Notes: generated by a model from the sequence alone, not told the origin. A DNA stretch of 23,223 bases from JAWUVP01 sp034112285 (GCA_034112285.1 JAWUVP010000051.1:1-23223); one strand, 5' to 3'. Counted from the stretch's first letter, positions 1 to 7,698 are shown. Made by a program: numbers and translations.

Positions 1-245
1 AGAGCACGACAAATATCAAACAATTTTCGCGCAGGAACCGTTATATCGCCGGCATCGCTTAAGCTTTCAAGATTTGCCTCAGCGCAAAGCTCAACCTCTA
101 AATCAGAACCGGTAAGGTGTAACTTACCGTCTTTGGCACGCAGTAAAACATTACCCAATATAGGGAAAGTGTGCCGACGCTCAACCACGCCATTAACCAC
201 CTGCAAAGGCTTTAATAAATCGTTACGTGCGATACTAAATTTCAT
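1..245 (-). CDS. dnaN: DNA polymerase III beta subunit (sliding clamp), N-terminal part
   Basis: This is the 5' end of dnaN, cut by the window edge; about 81 codons are visible. The clamp is a ring-shaped homodimer that tethers DNA polymerase III to DNA. The protein begins MKFSIARNDLLKPLQVV and continues with a stretch containing PILGNVL and LTGSDLEVE, both typical of the first clamp domain. The ATG at 245-243 has a good ribosome binding site, AAGGAA, on the minus strand at about 252-257. It lies 21 bp downstream of the dnaA stop, the usual dnaA-dnaN operon order. Identity is secure; only the N-terminal domain can be judged. Confidence 0.95.
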   Translation of the reverse strand, partial: MKFSIARNDLLKPLQVVNGVVERRHTFPILGNVLLRAKDGKLHLTGSDLEVELCAEANLESLSDAGDITVPARKLFDICRA

Positions 246-266
246 AAGTATTTCCTTAGCTGCGGG

Positions 267-1655
267 CTAACTTGAAAGGGTGCGCAATAAATTAGTGTAA
301 TCTTCTTCAACGTCTGGGCTGGTTTCTTTTAATTCTTTTATTTTACGACAGGCATGCAACACCGTGGTGTGATCCCGCCCACCAAAAGCATCACCAATTT
401 CAGGCAAGCTATGATTGGTGAGCTCTTTGGCCAACGCCATGGCCACCTGGCGCGGACGCGCCACAGAGCGGCTACGGCGCTTAGACAAAATATCCGCCAG
501 TTTAATTTTGTAATATTCAGCGACAGTTTTTTGAATATTTTCGACCGTCACCAATTTATCTTGTAAGGCCAACAAATCACGCAGGGCTTCTTTGACAAAA
601 TCCATGGTAATTTCACTGCCGGTAAATTGTGCATTGGCTATCACACGCTTAAGCGCGCCCTCTAGCTCACGCACGTTTGAGCGCAGGCGCTTGGCCACAA
701 AGAATGCAACTTCGTAAGGCAAGTCAATTTTGGCCTTCTCAGCCTTACTCATTAGAATAGCAACCCGTGTTTCTAATTCAGGTGGTTCTACCGCAACGGT
801 TAACCCCCAACCAAAACGCGACTTCAAACGTTCTTCAACGCCGTTAATTTCTTTAGGATAACGATCACTGGTTAAAATAACCTGGCGTTCACCTTCGAGC
901 AGTGCATTAAAGGTATGAAAAAATTCTTCTTGTGAGCGATCTTTACCGGCAAAAAATTGAATATCATCAATTAGCAATGCATCAACGGAGCGGTAATATT
1001 TTTTAAATTCGCTCATGGCATTATTTTGCAAAGCCTTAACCATGTCAGCCACAAAACGCTCTGAATGCAAATAAACAATTTTTGCATCGGGTTTGTTTTT
1101 TAAAATTTCATTACCCACAGCATGCATTAAATGCGTTTTACCTAAACCCACCCCACCGTAGATAAACAAGGGGTTATAAGCTGTGCCAGGATTTTGCGCC
1201 ACCTGAAACGATGCCGCTCGGCCCAATTGATTTGATTTACCCTCAACAAAATTTTCAAAGGTAAAATTAGGGTTTAAATTGTTTTTATGATTAATAACAT
1301 TAGGGCCGTCACTATCTTCTCTGAAGCGCGATGGATGATTAACCGTGGGGGGAACAAAAAGCTTACCAGCGCCGGAAATACTCGCGACAGGTGGAACGTT
1401 GACATTAACATTGCTCGCTTTGCAACCCACTTCAAGCTGAACGGTTATAGAGAGACCGTTATTATTATTTTCGAGTAATTCATTTATTCGCTGTAAAAAC
1501 TTATCTTCAATCCAGTCACGCACAAAACGATTTGGCGCAAACAAGGTAAGTATATTTTCTGTTTGCTCGCTCTGCAAAGGACGCAACCAAGTGCTAAATT
1601 GTTTGGGAGACAATTCAGTTTTCAACTGGTTTAAACAATCATTCCATGCCGTCAT
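267..1655 (-). CDS. dnaA: Chromosomal replication initiator protein DnaA
   Basis: DnaA is the AAA+ ATPase that binds DnaA boxes at oriC, opens the duplex and loads the helicase. At 462 residues it has normal length. Visible elements are domain I starting MTAWNDCLNQL, a low-complexity linker with an NNNN run near residue 64, Walker A GGVGLGKT (about 167-174), Walker B LLIDD (about 227-231), and the C-terminal DNA-binding signature with GGRDHTTVLHACRKI. I chose the ATG at 1655 because it matches the family N-terminus and has AGGTAGAG 8 bases upstream. An in-frame TTG at 1688 would add 11 unlikely residues. dnaN follows on the same strand. Expression is probably autoregulated, because a perfect DnaA box overlaps the -35 element. 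Confidence 0.98.
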   Translation of the reverse strand: MTAWNDCLNQLKTELSPKQFSTWLRPLQSEQTENILTLFAPNRFVRDWIEDKFLQRINELLENNNNGLSITVQLEVGCKASNVNVNVPPVASISGAGKLFVPPTVNHPSRFREDSDGPNVINHKNNLNPNFTFENFVEGKSNQLGRAASFQVAQNPGTAYNPLFIYGGVGLGKTHLMHAVGNEILKNKPDAKIVYLHSERFVADMVKALQNNAMSEFKKYYRSVDALLIDDIQFFAGKDRSQEEFFHTFNALLEGERQVILTSDRYPKEINGVEERLKSRFGWGLTVAVEPPELETRVAILMSKAEKAKIDLPYEVAFFVAKRLRSNVRELEGALKRVIANAQFTGSEITMDFVKEALRDLLALQDKLVTVENIQKTVAEYYKIKLADILSKRRSRSVARPRQVAMALAKELTNHSLPEIGDAFGGRDHTTVLHACRKIKELKETSPDVEEDYTNLLRTLSS

Positions 1656-1721
1656 AAAATAAACTCTACCTATAATGTGAGCGTACAAAATAACTTACGC
1701 GCTATCTTGAAAGGGGGCGAG

Positions 1722-1752
1722 ATTATAACGCTGTAAAAAAAAGTTATCCACA
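1722..1752 (-). promoter_or_regulatory. dnaA promoter with a DnaA box over the -35
   Basis: On the minus strand there is a perfect TATAAT -10 (1727-1722) and, 17 bp upstream, a -35 TGGATA (1750-1745, 4 of 6 consensus bases). A perfect DnaA box, TTATCCACA on the plus strand (1744-1752), lies directly over that -35. This places DnaA where it would block RNA polymerase, as in the known autorepression of dnaA in other bacteria. The predicted leader is about 60 nt. Confidence 0.6.
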
Positions 1753-1844
1753 CAAAAAAGCACTTTTTTTACCCTTCACTGTATAGAATAGACGCTTTAG
1801 TAGTGATACACTGGTTTTCTGTATTAATTTTGTTCGAGAATGAC

Positions 1845-2465
1845 ATGAAAAAACTTTTACCTCTAATACCCTTACTTTACATCAGTACAAGCTTTGGCTT
1901 ATCAGCCAATCAAATCAATATAGATTTACTGTTTGGTGGATTACAAACACCAGCGCAAAATCTTTCTAGTACTAGCACCACCTCACAATACAATGTTGGT
2001 GGCCCAGGATTTTCCATAGGGTTAACCCATTTTTTCCCCCAGCATTTTTTAAACTTACAGCACAACCTGCTCTTCGGCCTGCAAGGTGCTTACAGCCAAT
2101 TGGCAGACAATAAATACAGCCAAGGACAAACCGTAAAGCAGCAATCCATTTACAGTGGTTTTGTTGTGAGTGCATTAGGGATAATGCAATACAGCCCCCA
2201 AGGTAACTGGCTCATTCAAGGAAAAGTAGGCGCAGCAAAGGTAACCCAATCCTTTAAACGTACATTTAGCGGCAGCACAGTAACCAGCAATAGCATTAGT
2301 AGCATTAAACCTGAAATGGCTTTTGAGGCTATTTATAAAACAACAAAAAATATAGGCCTAGGTTTTGGTTATAGCTATATTAGCGGCAGTACCATTAAAC
2401 TGAATCAAAACACCACTATTGCGGCAATTGGCACACTAAACGCACAATTTGTTTATGAATTTTAA
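1845..2465 (+). CDS. Small outer membrane beta-barrel protein, unknown role
   Basis: This encodes a secreted protein of 206 residues. The ATG at 1845 begins MKKLLPLIPLLYISTSFGLS, a clear Sec signal peptide. A GTG 14 codons upstream would bury that signal, so I rejected it. The mature part alternates short beta-strand-like stretches such as GPGFSIGLTHFF and IGLGFGYSYI with Ser/Thr/Asn-rich loops, and ends in VYEF with a terminal aromatic residue, the usual signal for outer-membrane barrel assembly. About 8 strands would fit. It resembles OmpA-like or OMP_b-brl proteins of intracellular Gammaproteobacteria, but I cannot name a family. The ribosome binding site is weak. Its position between dnaA and the DnaA-box cluster is unusual, because oriC normally lies directly beside dnaA or rpmH. 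Confidence 0.75.
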   Translation: MKKLLPLIPLLYISTSFGLSANQINIDLLFGGLQTPAQNLSSTSTTSQYNVGGPGFSIGLTHFFPQHFLNLQHNLLFGLQGAYSQLADNKYSQGQTVKQQSIYSGFVVSALGIMQYSPQGNWLIQGKVGAAKVTQSFKRTFSGSTVTSNSISSIKPEMAFEAIYKTTKNIGLGFGYSYISGSTIKLNQNTTIAAIGTLNAQFVYEF

Positions 2466-2469
2466 CGCC

Positions 2470-2494
2470 ACACAACAGCAATTTGCTTGTGTGT
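2470..2494 (+). other. Imperfect hairpin after the beta-barrel gene
   Basis: CACACA plus AGCAA pair with TTGCT plus TGTGTG around a single-base loop, with a two-base bulge on the left. No T-run follows, so it would be a weak terminator at best. It also borders the oriC candidate. Confidence 0.3.
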
Positions 2495-2519
2495 AACAGG
2501 CAAATAACTCTAGGTAAGC

Positions 2520-2760
2520 ACTGTGGGTAACTCAAGGGTTATCCACAAAACACCCCTCCTTTGACTTATCCACAATTTCATCCCAAGGCTATCCTCAACC
2601 TTTCACACAGCCCAAAATACTTATAACACTATGAAATTAAAGAAAAATATGAAGCTACCCACATATCAACAGGCCTAACTATAACTACTGTCTTTTTAAG
2701 ATAATAAAACAAATAATTATTGTTCGCTTCGCCTTTAATCAAAAAATAAAAACTTTATGC
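2520..2760. other. Probable chromosomal replication origin (oriC)
   Basis: Two perfect DnaA boxes TTATCCACA lie at 2539-2547 and 2566-2574. One box with a single mismatch lies on the opposite strand at 2522-2530 (TGTGGGTAA). Weaker two-mismatch boxes lie at 2589-2597 (CTATCCTCA) and 2655-2663 (CTACCCACA). The following 100 bp is very AT-rich and could be the unwinding element. The placement between dnaA and rpmH is the classical location in Gammaproteobacteria. GC-skew analysis of the whole chromosome would be needed to prove it. Confidence 0.8.
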
Positions 2761-2780
2761 TTTTAAGCTTATATTTAAGT

Positions 2781-2809
2781 TTGACAAGTTGCTCAGCATT
2801 ACTTAGAAT
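2781..2809 (+). promoter_or_regulatory. Promoter of the rpmH operon
   Basis: A perfect -35 TTGACA (2781-2786), a 17-bp spacer and a -10 TAGAAT (2804-2809, one mismatch) form a near-consensus sigma-70 promoter about 50 bp upstream of the rpmH start. This is the strongest promoter seen in the window and suits a ribosomal protein operon. Confidence 0.85.
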
Positions 2810-2858
2810 GACGCCCCTTTAGTGGTAACACTACATCGGTTATTAGGAAAAATATATT

Positions 2859-2993
2859 ATGAAAAGAACATTTCAACCCAGCGTTATTAAACGTAAAAGA
2901 ACCCATGGCTTTCGTTCACGTATGTCGACTAAAGCAGGTCGTGCGGTAATCAACCGTCGTCGTGCTAAAGGCCGTAAAGTACTGAGTGCCTAA
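2859..2993 (+). CDS. rpmH: 50S ribosomal protein L34
   Basis: A 44-residue, strongly basic protein starting MKRTFQPSVIKRKRTHGFRS and ending GRKVLSA, a full-length match to the bacterial L34 pattern (MKRTxQPS, THGFRxRM, RRRAKGRK). L34 is a component of the large ribosomal subunit. AGGA at 2845-2848 serves as the ribosome binding site, about 10 bases before the ATG. It is the first gene of the rpmH-rnpA-yidD-yidC-mnmE cluster and ends 5 bp before the rnpA start. Confidence 0.98.
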   Translation: MKRTFQPSVIKRKRTHGFRSRMSTKAGRAVINRRRAKGRKVLSA

Positions 2994-2998
2994 ATAGT

Positions 2999-3367
2999 TT
3001 GAGTGGCTCACTTAGATACGGCTTTGATAAACAACAACGTTTGTTAAAAGGTGCAGAGTTTAAAGCGGTTAAAAGCACACGCTTTAAAGCAGTTGGACAG
3101 TACTTGTTATTACTGGCAATACCCAACTCGCACCCCACAGCCCGTCTAGGTTTAGCCATTACTAAGCGCAATGCCAAGTTGGCAGTACAGCGCAATAACA
3201 TTAAGCGAGTCGCACGAGAAAGTTTCCGGCACCATTGTAGTGAATTGCCCAACCTTGATATTGTTCTGTTAACCCGAACCGGTGTTACCAAACTAACCAA
3301 ACAAGAATTATCACAATGCTTAGATACATTATGGAAACAGTTAGCAAAACGTGCCGCATCTTGTTAG
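2999..3367 (+). CDS. rnpA: Ribonuclease P protein component
   Basis: RnpA is the small basic protein cofactor of RNase P, the ribozyme that trims the 5' leader of precursor tRNAs. The 122-residue product has the signature RNNIKRVARESFR (the RNR motif) and a typical N-terminus, RYGFDKQQRLLKGAEFKAV. No ATG or GTG is available in frame between the preceding stop (2975) and the conserved region, so TTG at 2999 is the likely start. It lies 5 bp after the rpmH stop, and coupled translation could explain the weak ribosome binding site. The 3' end overlaps yidD by 37 bp. Confidence 0.95.
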   Translation: MSGSLRYGFDKQQRLLKGAEFKAVKSTRFKAVGQYLLLLAIPNSHPTARLGLAITKRNAKLAVQRNNIKRVARESFRHHCSELPNLDIVLLTRTGVTKLTKQELSQCLDTLWKQLAKRAASC

Positions 3368-3594
3368 TCTTGTTGATCAAATTTTACCAATACCTCATTA
3401 GCCCCCTACTCGGACCGCGTTGCCGGTTTTACCCCAGTTGCTCACATTACAGCCTCGAGGCTATTCAAAATCATGGCCCTATGAAGGGTGTTTATTTAAG
3501 CATTAAGCGCGTATTGCGCTGTCAGCCACTTTCAGCGGGTGGTTATGACCCGGTACCCTCACCCACCAGTAAAAGGATTAAAAATGGATTATAG
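3331..3594 (+). CDS. yidD: Membrane protein insertion efficiency factor YidD
   Basis: YidD is a small membrane-associated protein that assists YidC-dependent membrane insertion. The 87-residue product carries the family core KFYQYLISPLLGPRCRFYPSCSHY, including the conserved cysteines, followed by CQPLSAGGYDPVP. An alternative ATG at 3316 would add 5 residues. I prefer 3331 because it fits the N-terminal length of homologues, but the choice is not certain. It overlaps the end of rnpA, and its own end overlaps the yidC start by 11 bp, so rnpA-yidD-yidC are probably translationally coupled. Confidence 0.93.
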   Translation: METVSKTCRILLVLLIKFYQYLISPLLGPRCRFYPSCSHYSLEAIQNHGPMKGVYLSIKRVLRCQPLSAGGYDPVPSPTSKRIKNGL

Positions 3595-5281
3595 AAAAAC
3601 AGCTCTCTACGCGGCTTTAGTTGTCGTGGCATTAATATTGTGGAACAGCTGGCAGCGAGAATTTCCCCCTCAGGCAGATAATCCAACCATTACGGTAGCA
3701 ACCTCTACCGCACCTAACATTAGTAACGTGCCAGGCAGTAGCAGCGGTGCTGTGCCCACCACTAATAGCTTAGTACCCCATACAATGGCTGCCAAAGCTG
3801 CGTTAACCTCCAGTAAAAGCTCAACAACGGGCAAAACCATTTCAATCAAAACTGATTTGCTAAATTTAACCATTGGCTTAAAAGGTGGTGATATTGAGCA
3901 TGCAGATTTATTGCAATACCCTCTTGGCTTGCACGATAAAACAAATAAAGTCACCTTATTTACTCGCGCTGGTGATAACTACTATATTGCCCAAAGTGGT
4001 ATAACAGGCCCCCAAGGCCCCGACACACAAAAAGGCCCGGTGCAATACAGCACAACTAAAACACAGTACACATTAGGTGCTGGGCAAAAAGAATTGGTTG
4101 TGCCATTAGTTTACCGTGCCGCCAACGGCTTAGAGCTTACCAAAACCTACACCTTCAAACGTGACTCTTACACAATTGATACCGGGTATAAAATCCACAA
4201 CAACAGTAATAAAGCCTGGAAAGGTTATGTTTACACGCAACTGGCGCGCAATCAGCCTGAGCGTAGTTCATCATTAATTGCCCATTATGCAAGCTTTACT
4301 GGCGGTGCCATCTCAAGCCCTAAAGAGCATTATCAAAAATTAAAGTTTAAAAACTTTGCCTCAGAGCCTGTGAACGAAAACATTACCGGCGGCTGGGCAG
4401 CAATGATTCAGCAATACTTTTTAACCGCATGGGTTCCACCCGCGGGTCAGACTTATCATTACTACACGCAAGCCAATAATAATATTTACACCGTAGGAAT
4501 GATGGGTCCACAATTAACTGTGCATGCTTCACAAACCTTGCAAACGCATAACAAACTTTATGTTGGCCCCGCTATTGCGAGTCGCTTAAATGCATTGGCA
4601 CCTTATCTGAGCATGACCATAGATTATGGTTGGTTATTTTTTATCTCTAAAATCATTTTTTGGTTAATGATGTTGATTCATGGCTTTATCGGTAACTGGG
4701 GTTGGTCAATTATTTTAACCACCATCGTTATTAAGGCTTTATTCTATCCACTGTCAGACAAAAGCTTTCGCTCAATGGCTAACATGCGCAAAATGCAGCC
4801 GCGCATGCAGCAATTAAAAGAACGCTTTGCCGATGACCGTGCCGGCCTAAGTAAAGCAACCATGGAGCTTTACCGTAAAGAAAAAATTAATCCATTGAGT
4901 GGTTGCCTACCTATCTTGATTCAAATCCCAGTGTTTATTGCCTTGTATTGGGTGATTATTCAAAGTGTAGAATTACGTTTAGCACCTTGGATGTTTTGGA
5001 TAAAAGATCTGTCAGTTCATGATCCTTATTACATATTGCCAGTATTGATGGGTGTGTGTATGTTCGTGCAACAAAAAATGAGCCCACCGCCACCTGATCC
5101 AACGCAAGCAAAAGTGATGATGTTTATGCCGGTTATCTTTACCGTGTTTTTCTTGCACTTCCCTGCAGGTTTGGTGTTGTACTGGATTACGAATACATTG
5201 TTCACGATTTGCCATCAGTTTTTTGTTTACAAAAAAGTTGAACGTGCCGATAAAATGAAAAAGTTAACTAACAATAAATAG
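3584..5281 (+). CDS. yidC: Membrane protein insertase YidC
   Basis: YidC inserts and folds inner-membrane proteins, alone or with SecYEG. The product is 565 residues, normal for the Gram-negative form. It begins MDYRKTALYAALVVVALILW (first transmembrane segment), has a Ser/Thr-rich linker and a large periplasmic beta domain (about 80-330), then the conserved C-terminal part with five transmembrane segments, including GNWGWSIILTT and NPLSGCLPILIQIPVFIALY. The start at 3584 has AAGGA six to seven bases upstream. An ATG at 3545 (reading frame open from 3539) would add an unrelated stretch overlapping yidD. mnmE follows after 14 bp. Confidence 0.97.
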   Translation: MDYRKTALYAALVVVALILWNSWQREFPPQADNPTITVATSTAPNISNVPGSSSGAVPTTNSLVPHTMAAKAALTSSKSSTTGKTISIKTDLLNLTIGLKGGDIEHADLLQYPLGLHDKTNKVTLFTRAGDNYYIAQSGITGPQGPDTQKGPVQYSTTKTQYTLGAGQKELVVPLVYRAANGLELTKTYTFKRDSYTIDTGYKIHNNSNKAWKGYVYTQLARNQPERSSSLIAHYASFTGGAISSPKEHYQKLKFKNFASEPVNENITGGWAAMIQQYFLTAWVPPAGQTYHYYTQANNNIYTVGMMGPQLTVHASQTLQTHNKLYVGPAIASRLNALAPYLSMTIDYGWLFFISKIIFWLMMLIHGFIGNWGWSIILTTIVIKALFYPLSDKSFRSMANMRKMQPRMQQLKERFADDRAGLSKATMELYRKEKINPLSGCLPILIQIPVFIALYWVIIQSVELRLAPWMFWIKDLSVHDPYYILPVLMGVCMFVQQKMSPPPPDPTQAKVMMFMPVIFTVFFLHFPAGLVLYWITNTLFTICHQFFVYKKVERADKMKKLTNNK

Positions 5282-5295
5282 GCATAATTGATTTT

Positions 5296-6648
5296 ATGCT
5301 AGATTCTCAAGAATTAATTGCAGCCATCGCGACGCCTCCGGGTCGTGGTGGTGTTGGCATTATTCGCCTTTCTGGTTCCGGTGTATTGGATGTTGCACAG
5401 CAAATTATTGGCAAGTTGCCAACTCCACGCTACGCCCACTTTACCGATTTCAAACAGGCCGATGGCCAAATTATAGATAGCGGCCTAGCACTGTATTTTC
5501 CAAATCCTCATTCTTTTACCGGCGAAGATGTTTTAGAGCTGCAAGGCCATGGCGGCCCCATCATTATGGATATGCTGCTCAAACGTATCTTACAATGCGG
5601 TGCACGCTTAGCCCGCCCCGGTGAGTTTTCGGAACGTGCTTTTTTAAACGGCAAAATTGATTTAGCCCAAGCCGAAGCCATCGCCGATTTAATTGATGCC
5701 TCATCAGAGCAAGCTGCCCGCAGTGCAACACGTTCACTGCAAGGTGAGTTTTCACAAAAAATTAATATTTTAGTCGAAGCGCTGATCCAATTGCGTATCT
5801 ATGTTGAAGCGGCCATTGATTTTCCTGAAGAAGAAATTGATTTTTTATCCGATGGCAAAGTAGATCATGATTTACTGGCCATTGAATCTAAACTAGAGCA
5901 AGTGTTAACCACCGCAAAGCAAGGCACCTTATTAAAAGAAGGCATTAGCCTAGTGATTGCCGGCAAACCCAATGCCGGAAAATCCAGCTTGTTAAACTGC
6001 TTAAGCGGACGCGATAGCGCCATCGTAACTAACGTTGCAGGCACCACGCGAGACGTGCTGCGCGAACACATTCAAATAGATGGCTTACCGTTACATATTA
6101 TAGACACCGCCGGCTTGCGTGAAACTGAAGATCAAATTGAAAAAGAAGGCGTGCGCCGCGCACAACAAGAAATAAAAAAAGCCGATGTGATTTTATTAGT
6201 GGTTGATAGTACCAGCGCTGAAGAAAATTTAGCCGAGACTTATCAAGATATTTTATTACAACAAAAAAAAATTATTCTAGCCTATAACAAAATAGATATA
6301 GTGTCAGCCAAGCCTTTGCCTAACATGCCAGATAATATTGAGGTGATAAAACTTTCAGCCAAAAGCGAACAAGGCATTCCCGAACTCAAACAAGCCATTA
6401 AACAAGCCGTAAGCTTTAATGCCAACCAAGAAGATCAATTCATCGCCCGCCGCCGCCACTTAGATGCCCTACTGCGCGCGCAAGCATTCCTAGCTCAAGG
6501 AAAAATACAACTACAAGAAAACAAAGCCGGCGAATTACTCGCCGAAGATTTACTCCGCACCCAACAAGCCTTAAGCGAAATTACCGGCGAATTTAGTGCC
6601 GACGATTTACTGGGAAAAATATTTTCGAGTTTTTGTATTGGTAAATAG
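5296..6648 (+). CDS. mnmE: tRNA modification GTPase MnmE
   Basis: MnmE works with MnmG to install the (carboxymethyl)aminomethyl group on the wobble uridine of certain tRNAs. The 450-residue protein shows the N-terminal folate-binding domain (IAAIATPPGRGGVGIIRLSG), then the G domain inserted in the helical domain: G1 GKPNAGKS (223-230), G2 TTRD (250-253), G3 DTAG (270-273) and G4 NKID (331-334). It ends with the catalytic C-terminal CIGK (447-450). All key residues are present. It is the last gene of the rpmH operon. Its partner mnmG lies 2.7 kb downstream, separated by an accessory insertion. Confidence 0.97.
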   Translation: MLDSQELIAAIATPPGRGGVGIIRLSGSGVLDVAQQIIGKLPTPRYAHFTDFKQADGQIIDSGLALYFPNPHSFTGEDVLELQGHGGPIIMDMLLKRILQCGARLARPGEFSERAFLNGKIDLAQAEAIADLIDASSEQAARSATRSLQGEFSQKINILVEALIQLRIYVEAAIDFPEEEIDFLSDGKVDHDLLAIESKLEQVLTTAKQGTLLKEGISLVIAGKPNAGKSSLLNCLSGRDSAIVTNVAGTTRDVLREHIQIDGLPLHIIDTAGLRETEDQIEKEGVRRAQQEIKKADVILLVVDSTSAEENLAETYQDILLQQKKIILAYNKIDIVSAKPLPNMPDNIEVIKLSAKSEQGIPELKQAIKQAVSFNANQEDQFIARRRHLDALLRAQAFLAQGKIQLQENKAGELLAEDLLRTQQALSEITGEFSADDLLGKIFSSFCIGK

Positions 6649-6696
6649 ATAAGGGGGGGAGCTACCTGTTCGGTAGGGCAAACGCACTCTAAAGCA

Positions 6697-6742
6697 CGTT
6701 GTTGCGAGGAGCATAGCGACGCGCACCACAGGCACAGGTCAA
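6697..6742 (+). repeat. Dispersed intergenic repeat, copy R1
   Basis: The copy reads CGTTGTTGCGAGGAGCATAG, then a segment like the GCGACGCGCACC...GGCACAGGTCAA of the other copies. It matches the copies at 15524, 17279 and 18781 (inverted). This family of GTTGCGAGGAGCGAAGCGAC-type repeats is found between genes in many bacterial genomes. Here it fills the gap between convergent mnmE and fic. Confidence 0.7.
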
Positions 6743-6794
6743 TTTCATGAATTACACTGTAGTCTGGGATATTGCCCCATGCCTCCACACTCAT

Positions 6795-7400
6795 CTACAC
6801 ATCTTCCGTGCAAAACTCACTATAACCCTCATAATAGTAACTCACATCAATACCTTTCATATAAATTTCGTGATCATCAATTTTATGGGTTAACGCACCT
6901 TCCAAGAGATGCTTAATTTCAATATCTTTTATAACGCTTCGCTCCATGGCAGATAAATAAGCTTCTTTGTCTACCAAGTTCCAATCAACAACTTTTCCAA
7001 GCTCTTTTTTCAATATTAAATCTAGCCAAATGCGTGTTGCACGTCCATTACCTTCCATGAAGGGATGAGCAATATTCATTTCGACATATTTTTCAATAAT
7101 TTCATTAAAATCACTTTGTGGCATCGCATTAATATACTCCAATGATTTTTCTAAATACATCAACGGCGCAAAACGAAAATTACCCTTGGCAATATTCACA
7201 TCACGAACTTTCCCCGCAAAAGCATAAATGTCGCCAAATAAAAACCGGTCTATTTCAGACAGTCCGTTAAATGTTCCAACTTCAATCTTGTTGATTTCGC
7301 TAGATTCAAAAATCTGCTTTGCCATTTGTTTGCTAATTTTTTCCTCTGCCCTGGATAACTCAACCTGACTTGTAATATTCAACTTGTTTTCTAATATCAT
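6795..7400 (-). CDS. Fic-domain protein, probably a self-inhibited (class III) AMP-transferase
   Basis: Fic enzymes transfer AMP (sometimes another nucleotide moiety) from a nucleotide onto hydroxyl side chains of target proteins. The 201-residue product has an intact catalytic motif, HPFMEGNGRATR, with His about 112, and the preceding flap region NIAKGNFRFAP. Near the C-terminus is SYYYEG (187-192), matching the inhibitory motif (S/T)xxxE(G/N) that class III Fic proteins carry after the Fic core. The enzyme should therefore be self-restrained. I chose the ATG at 7400 (AGAGA upstream) over the GTG at 7466 because it matches the compact class III length. It is divergent from the ATPase gene, and no separate antitoxin gene adjoins it. 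Function in the cell (toxin or effector) is unknown. Confidence 0.88.
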   Translation of the reverse strand: MILENKLNITSQVELSRAEEKISKQMAKQIFESSEINKIEVGTFNGLSEIDRFLFGDIYAFAGKVRDVNIAKGNFRFAPLMYLEKSLEYINAMPQSDFNEIIEKYVEMNIAHPFMEGNGRATRIWLDLILKKELGKVVDWNLVDKEAYLSAMERSVIKDIEIKHLLEGALTHKIDDHEIYMKGIDVSYYYEGYSEFCTEDV

Positions 7401-7445
7401 GCTGTGATCTCTATATAAGTCATCATTAATGCTTCGACTTATTAC

Positions 7446-7469
7446 TGAGTGATTTAAATTTAACACTCA
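7446..7469. promoter_or_regulatory. Inverted repeat upstream of fic
   Basis: Perfect 6-bp arms TGAGTG (7446-7451) and CACTCA (7464-7469) flank the symmetric AT-rich centre ATTTAAATTTAA. It lies 46-69 bp upstream of the fic start, where an operator or a binding site would be plausible. No promoter elements could be assigned with confidence. Confidence 0.35.
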
Positions 7470-7500
7470 CTAGCATGTCGTGTTTGCTTTGAGTTGAGGA

Positions 7501-7548
7501 TTAAAGTGTACTTAAACTAATTGCTAGAATGCTTAAAGTACACTTTAA
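7501..7548. promoter_or_regulatory. Pair of palindromic operator-like sites flanking an extended -10
   Basis: AAGTGTACTT (7504-7513) and AAGTACACTT (7536-7545) are the same 10-bp dyad in opposite orientation, each in a TTAA-rich frame. Their centres are 32 bp apart, three helical turns, so a dimer on each could interact on the same face. Exactly between them on the plus strand is an extended -10, TGCTAGAAT (7522-7530). This looks like a repressed promoter pointing towards the ATPase gene. The regulator is unknown. Confidence 0.5.
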
Positions 7549-7645
7549 TTTCATTCTGCGTCCCATCTCAATATTTGCTAATTTCGCTATAAGTTGAACA
7601 GAGTTATCAAAAATAGCCTGCAATATCAGATGGTTGAGTTTAATG

Positions 7646-7691
7646 TTGATTTTACTCAATTAATTGAGTAAAATAACTCAACCAATTGAGT
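7646..7691 (+). promoter_or_regulatory. ATPase promoter overlaid by two tandem palindromic operators
   Basis: A sigma-70 promoter, TTGATT (7646-7651), 17-bp spacer, TAAAAT (7669-7674), is covered by a perfect 24-bp palindrome (7650-7673) whose core is ACTCAA-TTAA-TTGAGT (7654-7669). A second copy of the core, ACTCAA-CCAA-TTGAGT, lies at 7676-7691 over the predicted transcription start. The two cores are 22 bp apart, two helical turns. Extra half-sites TTGAGT occur at 7489-7494 and 7634-7639. This is a textbook arrangement for cooperative repression. Confidence 0.65.
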
Positions 7692-7698
7692 AAAAAAT

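Noticed and set aside
2763..2779. TTAAG repeats upstream of rpmH as another PmrA-like box
   Set aside because: The repeats are 12 bp apart rather than 11, and a full consensus promoter directly follows, so activation is not needed.
6662..6676. Hairpin CTACC-TGTTC-GGTAG after mnmE as a terminator
   Set aside because: The stem is only 5 bp and no T-run follows.
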